Part shown: one piece after another, positions 60,121 to 64,000 of the stretch
Numbering within the stretch: position 1 is the first letter of the stretch
How the letters are laid out: each line of letters opens with the position of its first letter
Assembly: GCF_046546475.1 (NCBI RefSeq)
Contig: NZ_JBKGXS010000007.1
Location: 1-64,000 of the forward strand
Source of the DNA: Pseudonocardia phyllosphaerae
GTDB taxonomy: Bacteria; Actinomycetota; Actinomycetes; Mycobacteriales; Pseudonocardiaceae
DNA: 64,000 nucleotides
Reading direction: 5' to 3'
Translations under genes and position numbers: made by a program
Notes under the pieces: model-generated
The model's database searches: none
What the model was told of the DNA's origin: nothing
What the model saw: the letters and a program-made list of their open reading frames with translations, nothing else

Positions 60121-61359
60121 ATGAGCACGGAACCACACCGGGAGCCGGTCGGACCGGAGCTGTCGGCACTCGCCGACCGGCTGCGCGACCGGCTCCCGGA
60201 GCTGGTCGACGACGTGGTCGCGGCCGTCCGGGAACGGCCCGGCCTCGACCACGTCGTCCCGCCGGCGGAGCTGCGGGACGGCATCGAGCGCACCCTGCGC
60301 TACATGGTCGACGCGCTGCTCGACCCGTCGGCGGACCCGGTCGTGCGCAGCAAGGGCGTCCCGGCCGAGACCGGTCGGCGGCACGCCCGCGACGATGCAC
60401 CGCTGCCGGAGATGCTGCGCGCCCACGCGCTGGGCTTCGCGATGCTGTGGGACGAGTTCTGCACCCTGGCCCGGTCCTCGGAGTCACCGGACGCCGCGTC
60501 GGCGGTCATCGACGCCGGTGCCCGGCTGTGGCGGCTGGCCGACGAGCACGCCGGCGCGGTCACCGAGGCCTACCGCGAGACCACCGCAGAGATGCTGCTC
60601 GCCCAGCAGCGCAGGCGCTCCGCCCTGGTCGAGTCCCTGTTCACCGGCGAGATGGTGACCGAGGCGCGGCCGTGGGAGGTCGGGAAGCTGCTCGGCCTGC
60701 CCGTCGACGGCGAGCTCGTCGTCGTCGCGGCGGAGACGTCGTCGCCGGCGCAGGAGAGCCTGCCCGGCGTCGAGGAACGCCTCGCCCGGCTCGGCTGCGT
60801 GTCGGCGTGGCAGCTCACGCCGTCGCTGCAGGCCGGGGTGGTGTCGGTGCGCGACCGTGCGCACCTGCGCTCCGTGCTCGACGCGCTCCGCTCGCTGGCC
60901 ACCGCCCGTACCGGGGTCAGCGCCCCGTACCGCCCGCTGGGGGAGACCCCGCGGGCGCTGCAGCTCGCCCGCACCGCGCTGCTGGCGATGGCGCCCGGTC
61001 AGAAGGGCGTGCGCGCGTTCAGCACCCGCCCGCTGGCCGCGCTGATCGCGTGCAACCCCGACGAGGCCCGCCGGCTCGCGACAGCGGTCTTCGGCCCGCT
61101 GCTCGACCTGCCGCCGGAGGACCGCTCCGGCTTGATCACCACCCTGCACGCCTGGCTGGACCACGACGGCTCCGCCGACAAGGCCGCGCAGCTGCTGCAC
61201 TGCCACCCGAACACCGTGCGCTACCGGCTCCGCCGGGTGCACGAGCTGTCCGGGCGTTCCCTGAGCGACCCCGCCGACCTGGCCGAGGTCGCCGCCGCCG
61301 CCGAGGCCGTCCGGCTGAACCTGCACGAGCAGACCCCGCCGACCGGCCTGCACCCCTGA
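60121..61359 (+). CDS. PucR/CdaR-family transcriptional regulator
   Basis: A 412-residue regulator with an N-terminal helical RsbR/PucR-like sensor part, a central GGDEF-like degenerate region (about 190-290) and the diagnostic C-terminal PucR helix-turn-helix: DKAAQLLHCHPNTVRYRLRR, VHELSGRSL. The target and ligand are unknown. It lies 25 bp after clpB on the same strand and upstream of a small gene and glucose-6-phosphate dehydrogenase. Any of these could be in its regulon. Confidence 0.88.
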   Translation: MSTEPHREPVGPELSALADRLRDRLPELVDDVVAAVRERPGLDHVVPPAELRDGIERTLRYMVDALLDPSADPVVRSKGVPAETGRRHARDDAPLPEMLRAHALGFAMLWDEFCTLARSSESPDAASAVIDAGARLWRLADEHAGAVTEAYRETTAEMLLAQQRRRSALVESLFTGEMVTEARPWEVGKLLGLPVDGELVVVAAETSSPAQESLPGVEERLARLGCVSAWQLTPSLQAGVVSVRDRAHLRSVLDALRSLATARTGVSAPYRPLGETPRALQLARTALLAMAPGQKGVRAFSTRPLAALIACNPDEARRLATAVFGPLLDLPPEDRSGLITTLHAWLDHDGSADKAAQLLHCHPNTVRYRLRRVHELSGRSLSDPADLAEVAAAAEAVRLNLHEQTPPTGLHP

Positions 61360-61375
61360 CCTCCCGGGAGAACCC

Positions 61376-61714
61376 GTGTCCGAGAAGACCATCCACGCCA
61401 ACCTCGTCGGCAACCCGGCCGGCGGCGAGCTCGACGACCCGTGGCCGCCGAACCGGCCCGAGGTCGGCGAGCGCGTCGCGATCTTCACCTACGAGGTGCG
61501 CGACGACGACGGCGTCCGCGAGGACCTGCGCACCTTCCACATCACCCCGGCCGACCGCGCCGAGACCGGCCCGATCGACCAGCCCACGCGGACCCCGCAG
61601 GGCGTGACCGTGCAGTGGCGCGGCTCCGGGACCGGCACCGTCACCGCGCGGGACAGCCGCGGGGACACGCTGGCCTGCGCGGTGGAGCCGGACGACCCCA
61701 CGCTGGTCGCGTAG
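61376..61714 (+). CDS. Small hypothetical protein
   Basis: I do not recognise this acidic 112-residue protein. It has a Pro-rich start (GGELDDPWPPNRPEVGERV) and then strands that look like a small beta-sandwich (VAIFTYEVRDDD, GVTVQWRGSGTGTVTARD). It has no Cys pair, signal peptide or membrane segment. GTG 61376 follows GGGAGA. It lies between the PucR regulator (16 bp) and glucose-6-phosphate dehydrogenase (38 bp) and is probably co-transcribed with them. Confidence 0.65.
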   Translation: MSEKTIHANLVGNPAGGELDDPWPPNRPEVGERVAIFTYEVRDDDGVREDLRTFHITPADRAETGPIDQPTRTPQGVTVQWRGSGTGTVTARDSRGDTLACAVEPDDPTLVA

Positions 61715-61752
61715 CCGGCCGTCTGTTCCCCCACGTCACGACCGGAGGGACC

Positions 61753-63171
61753 GTGTCCACCTCCCACCCGAGCCCGGCCGCCGACGCCCTGGTGATCTTC
61801 GGGATCACCGGGGACCTGGCGTACAAGATGACCTTGCCCGCGCTGTACGCCCTGGAGAGCCGGGGCGTGCTGCACGGGCCGGTCATCGGTGTCGCCTCCC
61901 GCGACCTCACCCACGCCGACCTGCTGGAACGGGCACGGGAGTCGGTGCGCCGCGCCCGGCCCGACGCCGACCGCGCCGTGCTGGAACGGCTGCTGGGGCG
62001 GCTGCGCTACGTCGGCGGCGACGTCACGAACGACCCGGACGTCTACAAGCAGATCGAGTCGGAGCTGGGCCGTGCCCGCCGCCCGCTGTACTACCTGGAG
62101 ACCCCGCCGACGCTGTTCGCGCCGATCGTCGAGCGGCTCGACGCGGCCGGGCTGCTGGGCGACGCCCGGGTGGCGCTGGAGAAGCCGTTCGGGACCGACC
62201 TGCACTCCGCGACCGAGCTGGGGGACCGGCTGCGCCAGATCGTCCCCGACGACCGGCTGCTGCTCGTCGACCACTTCCTCGGCAAGGAACCGGTCATCGA
62301 GATCGAGTACCTGCGGTTCGCCAACACCGCGATCGCCGAGATCTGGGACCGCACCACCGTCGAGGCCGTGCAGATCACGATGGCCGAGGACTTCGGCGTC
62401 GAGGGCCGGGGTTCGTTCTACGACTCGGTCGGCGCCGCCCGCGACGTCGTCCAGAACCACCTGCTGCAGGTGCTGGCCCTGGTCGCGATGGACGCCCCGG
62501 TCGGGGCGAGCGCCGACGAGCTGAAGGCCCGCAAGCTGGAGGTGCTCAAGGCGATCCCGCCGGTCGACACCGGTCAGGTCGTGCGCGGCCAGTACGACGG
62601 CTACCGCGAGATCCCCGGCGTCGCGCCGGACTCCGACGTCGAGACGTTCGTGGCGCTGCGCCTGGCCATCGACAGCTGGCGCTGGGCGGGCGTCCCGGTC
62701 TTCGTCCGGGCCGGGAAACGGATGCCGGTCACCGGCACCGAGGTCCGCCTCGTGCTGCGGGAGACCCCGCGGCTGCGGTTCCTGCCCGACGCCGCCCGGG
62801 TCGAGGCCAACCAGGTCGTCCTGCGGATCTCCCCGCAGCCGGGCCTGCGGCTGCAGCTGTCCGGGCTGGACGGTCGCGGCGCCTGGAAACCGGTCCGGCT
62901 GGACTCACTGTTCGAGCACGACCTCGGCACACCGCGCTCGCCCTACGAGCGGCTGCTGGAGGACGCGCTCGCCGGGGACGACCGGCTGTTCGTGCGCGAG
63001 GACGCGATCGCCGAGAGCTGGCGCATCCTCGAACCCCTGCTCCGTTACCCGCCGCCGGTGCAGCCGTACCGGCCGGGGACGTGGGGCCCGGACGCGGCCG
63101 CGTCGCTGCTCGACGGCCACCCGGGCTGGCATCTACCGTGGCTTCCCGACCGAGGAGAGGAACGTCCGTGA
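61753..63171 (+). CDS. zwf: Glucose-6-phosphate 1-dehydrogenase
   Basis: A 472-residue enzyme that oxidises glucose 6-phosphate to 6-phosphogluconolactone with NADP+ (oxidative pentose phosphate entry). The coenzyme loop is LVIFGITGDLAYKMTLPALY. This is a variant of the usual GASGDLA-x-KK but within the range seen in actinobacteria. The active-site motif is LLVDHFLGKEPV (usual RIDHYLGKE), with later EDFGVEGRGSFYDSVGAARD. GTG 61753 follows GGAGGGA. Its stop overlaps a 64-residue gene by 4 bp. No gnd, tal or tkt is adjacent. Confidence 0.95.
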   Translation: MSTSHPSPAADALVIFGITGDLAYKMTLPALYALESRGVLHGPVIGVASRDLTHADLLERARESVRRARPDADRAVLERLLGRLRYVGGDVTNDPDVYKQIESELGRARRPLYYLETPPTLFAPIVERLDAAGLLGDARVALEKPFGTDLHSATELGDRLRQIVPDDRLLLVDHFLGKEPVIEIEYLRFANTAIAEIWDRTTVEAVQITMAEDFGVEGRGSFYDSVGAARDVVQNHLLQVLALVAMDAPVGASADELKARKLEVLKAIPPVDTGQVVRGQYDGYREIPGVAPDSDVETFVALRLAIDSWRWAGVPVFVRAGKRMPVTGTEVRLVLRETPRLRFLPDAARVEANQVVLRISPQPGLRLQLSGLDGRGAWKPVRLDSLFEHDLGTPRSPYERLLEDALAGDDRLFVREDAIAESWRILEPLLRYPPPVQPYRPGTWGPDAAASLLDGHPGWHLPWLPDRGEERP

Positions 63172-63362
63172 GCGACGAGCAGGGCTGGTACTACAACCTG
63201 AACGACGGCACCGTGGAGCAGGCCGAGCACAGCGCCCGCGCCGCGGATCGTCTCGGCCCGTACCCGGACAAGGCGACCGCCGAGCGTGCGCTCGAGATCG
63301 CCCGGCAGCGCACCGAGAACGAGGACAAGCGCGACCGGGAGTGGAACGAGCCCTCGAACTGA
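63168..63362 (+). CDS. Small conserved hypothetical protein
   Basis: A 64-residue charged protein whose sequence (GWYYNLNDGTVEQ, DRLGPYPDKATAERALEIAR, then a Lys/Glu-rich tail) has the look of the short SPOR-like proteins common in actinobacteria, where a DRLGPY-x-T pattern recurs. GTG 63168 overlaps the zwf stop and follows GAGGAGAGG, so translation is coupled. No function is known. Confidence 0.75.
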   Translation: MSDEQGWYYNLNDGTVEQAEHSARAADRLGPYPDKATAERALEIARQRTENEDKRDREWNEPSN

Positions 63363-63372
63363 GGTCCTGACG

Positions 63373-63396
63373 CCTCGGCGGTGTGTGCCGCCGGGG
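63373..63396 (+). terminator. Hairpin after the zwf operon
   Basis: CCTCGGCGG (63373-63381) pairs with CCGCCGGGG (63388-63396), nine pairs with one G-T, around a TGTGTG loop, 10 bp after the last stop codon. Confidence 0.6.
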
Positions 63397-63439
63397 CCGC
63401 AGGTCGCCGGGTCGAGCCGGTGACAGACCGCACGGGCCG

Positions 63440-63459
63440 GTCTAGACCATTGTCTAGAC
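63440..63459. promoter_or_regulatory. Autoregulatory operator of the toxin-antitoxin locus
   Basis: Two copies of the palindromic octamer GTCTAGAC (63440-63447 and 63452-63459) separated by CATT, directly upstream of the antitoxin ribosome site. Type II antitoxins typically bind such repeats over their own promoter. Confidence 0.7.
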
Positions 63460-63471
63460 GGGAGGTCCTCC

Positions 63472-63735
63472 ATGACCAGGACGATCAGCATCGGTGAGCT
63501 CCGGCAGAACCCGACACGCATGCTGCGCGAGGTCAGGGAAGGAGCTACCTACACGATCACCGATCACGGCGAGCCGATCGCCGAGGTCGCGGCCCACCGT
63601 CGGCCACGGTGGGTCCCCGGCGACGAGGTCGACTCGTTGCTCCGCGAACTCGGCGCCGACGAGGCCTGGGCCCGGGAGATCGCCGTCGATCGCGCCGCCG
63701 TGGAGGCACCCGATCCCTGGGAAGCCGCCGAGTGA
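63472..63735 (+). CDS. Type II antitoxin (Phd/YefM-VapB type)
   Basis: An 87-residue antitoxin. The N-terminal part is a Phd/YefM-like DNA-binding fold (TRTISIGELRQNPTRMLREV, EGATYTITDHGEPIAEV), and the acidic C-terminal tail would wrap the toxin. ATG 63472 follows GGGAGG. It overlaps the toxin start by 4 bp (GTGA). It can still bind its operator, but its cognate toxin is broken. Confidence 0.88.
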   Translation: MTRTISIGELRQNPTRMLREVREGATYTITDHGEPIAEVAAHRRPRWVPGDEVDSLLRELGADEAWAREIAVDRAAVEAPDPWEAAE

Positions 63736-63978
63736 AAGCGATCCTCGACACGAATCTCCTCGTCGCCGAGGCGCTCTCACACCGGGGCTATGACATCGCA
63801 GTCTCCTCGTTGTCATGGGCCGAGCTCGGCTACGGCGTACGCAAGGTTGCCGACCCGGTGCAACGAGCACGCCGGGAGTCGCGCATCGCCCGCCTCCGCA
63901 CAGGGAGCAGTCGTGATCACCCGCGATCCCGACGACTTCGCCGGGCTGGACGGCCTCGTCACGATCGCCGTCGGCTGA
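63732..63978 (+). pseudogene. PIN-domain (VapC-like) toxin with an internal deletion
   Basis: GTG 63732 starts a normal PIN domain (MKAILDTNLLVAEALSHRGY, then SLSWAELGYGVRK) with the first catalytic Asp and the Glu. After about 58 residues (RIARLR) the reading changes frame and jumps to the toxin's C-terminus: SAQGAVVITRDPDDFAGLDG up to the stop. About 50-60 central residues are missing, including the region between the second and third acidic ligands, and the two parts are out of frame. The remnant cannot give a normal RNase. The upstream antitoxin is intact. Confidence 0.8.
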
Positions 63979-64000
63979 GCGTTCGGTTCGACGAATCAGC

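Overview
This is a GC-rich actinobacterial window, probably Pseudonocardiaceae (Pseudonocardia-like). The reasons are the overwhelming G/C third-position use, many GTG starts, and Lsr2-, DUF3159- and PucR-type genes. The other signs are a GGEDT-type phosphofructokinase, a PknB-like kinase and a dnaK-grpE-cbpA-cbpM-clpB chaperone operon. The genus is inferred from gene content only.

Region 1 (1-26.4 kb) is a siderophore locus with mobile DNA at both ends. After the cut end of an IS transposase (1-77) comes one long co-directional block. It encodes an ornithine N-hydroxylase, an MbtH-like protein, a 6421-residue five-module NRPS (C-A-T / C-A-T-E / C-A[MT]-T / C-A-T / C-A-T-E) and two tandem siderophore-binding lipoproteins. 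An IdeR/DmdR-like iron box precedes it and a strong hairpin ends it. Specificity residues read by eye give Thr for module 2, N5-hydroxyornithine for module 3 (with an inserted methyltransferase) and Ser for module 4. Modules 1 and 5 share an unassigned code. The predicted product is a methylated hydroxamate pentapeptide siderophore. To the right lie a lower-GC orphan gene, an IS256/IS3 transposase wreck and the 3' half of a tRNA-Gly(TCC) gene ending in CCA. That half-gene looks like an attachment-site scar, so the siderophore locus may be the right end of an integrated island.

Region 2 (26.6-31.2 kb) holds two small hypothetical genes and a complete iron-chelate ABC importer (binding lipoprotein, FecCD permease, ATPase, coupled by 4-bp overlaps). 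A TraR/DksA zinc-finger protein follows.

Region 3 (31.1-37.2 kb) carries two transporter/regulator pairs. One is DUF3159 plus an MFS exporter facing a MerR regulator that has lost its middle. The other is a DHA2 exporter facing a MarR regulator, with a clear palindrome between them. An NPPW methyltransferase follows.

Region 4 (37.3-45.6 kb) contains an FHA/Ser-Thr-kinase pair, a secreted protein, a hotdog thioesterase, a VOC protein and a PD-(D/E)XK-like protein. It ends with phosphofructokinase and a CynX-like MFS transporter.

Region 5 (45.6-51.2 kb) is a self-contained monooxygenase unit: P450, GMC/cholesterol-oxidase-like enzyme, TetR regulator, 3Fe-4S ferredoxin and ferredoxin reductase. 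Three copies of a TGCAC-N14-GTGCR motif lie in the two promoter regions, so one regulator may control all of it.

Region 6 (51.3-64 kb) contains a SulP transporter, an Lsr2 paralogue, the chaperone operon, a PucR regulator, glucose-6-phosphate dehydrogenase with small flanking genes, and a Phd/VapB antitoxin beside a wrecked PIN toxin.
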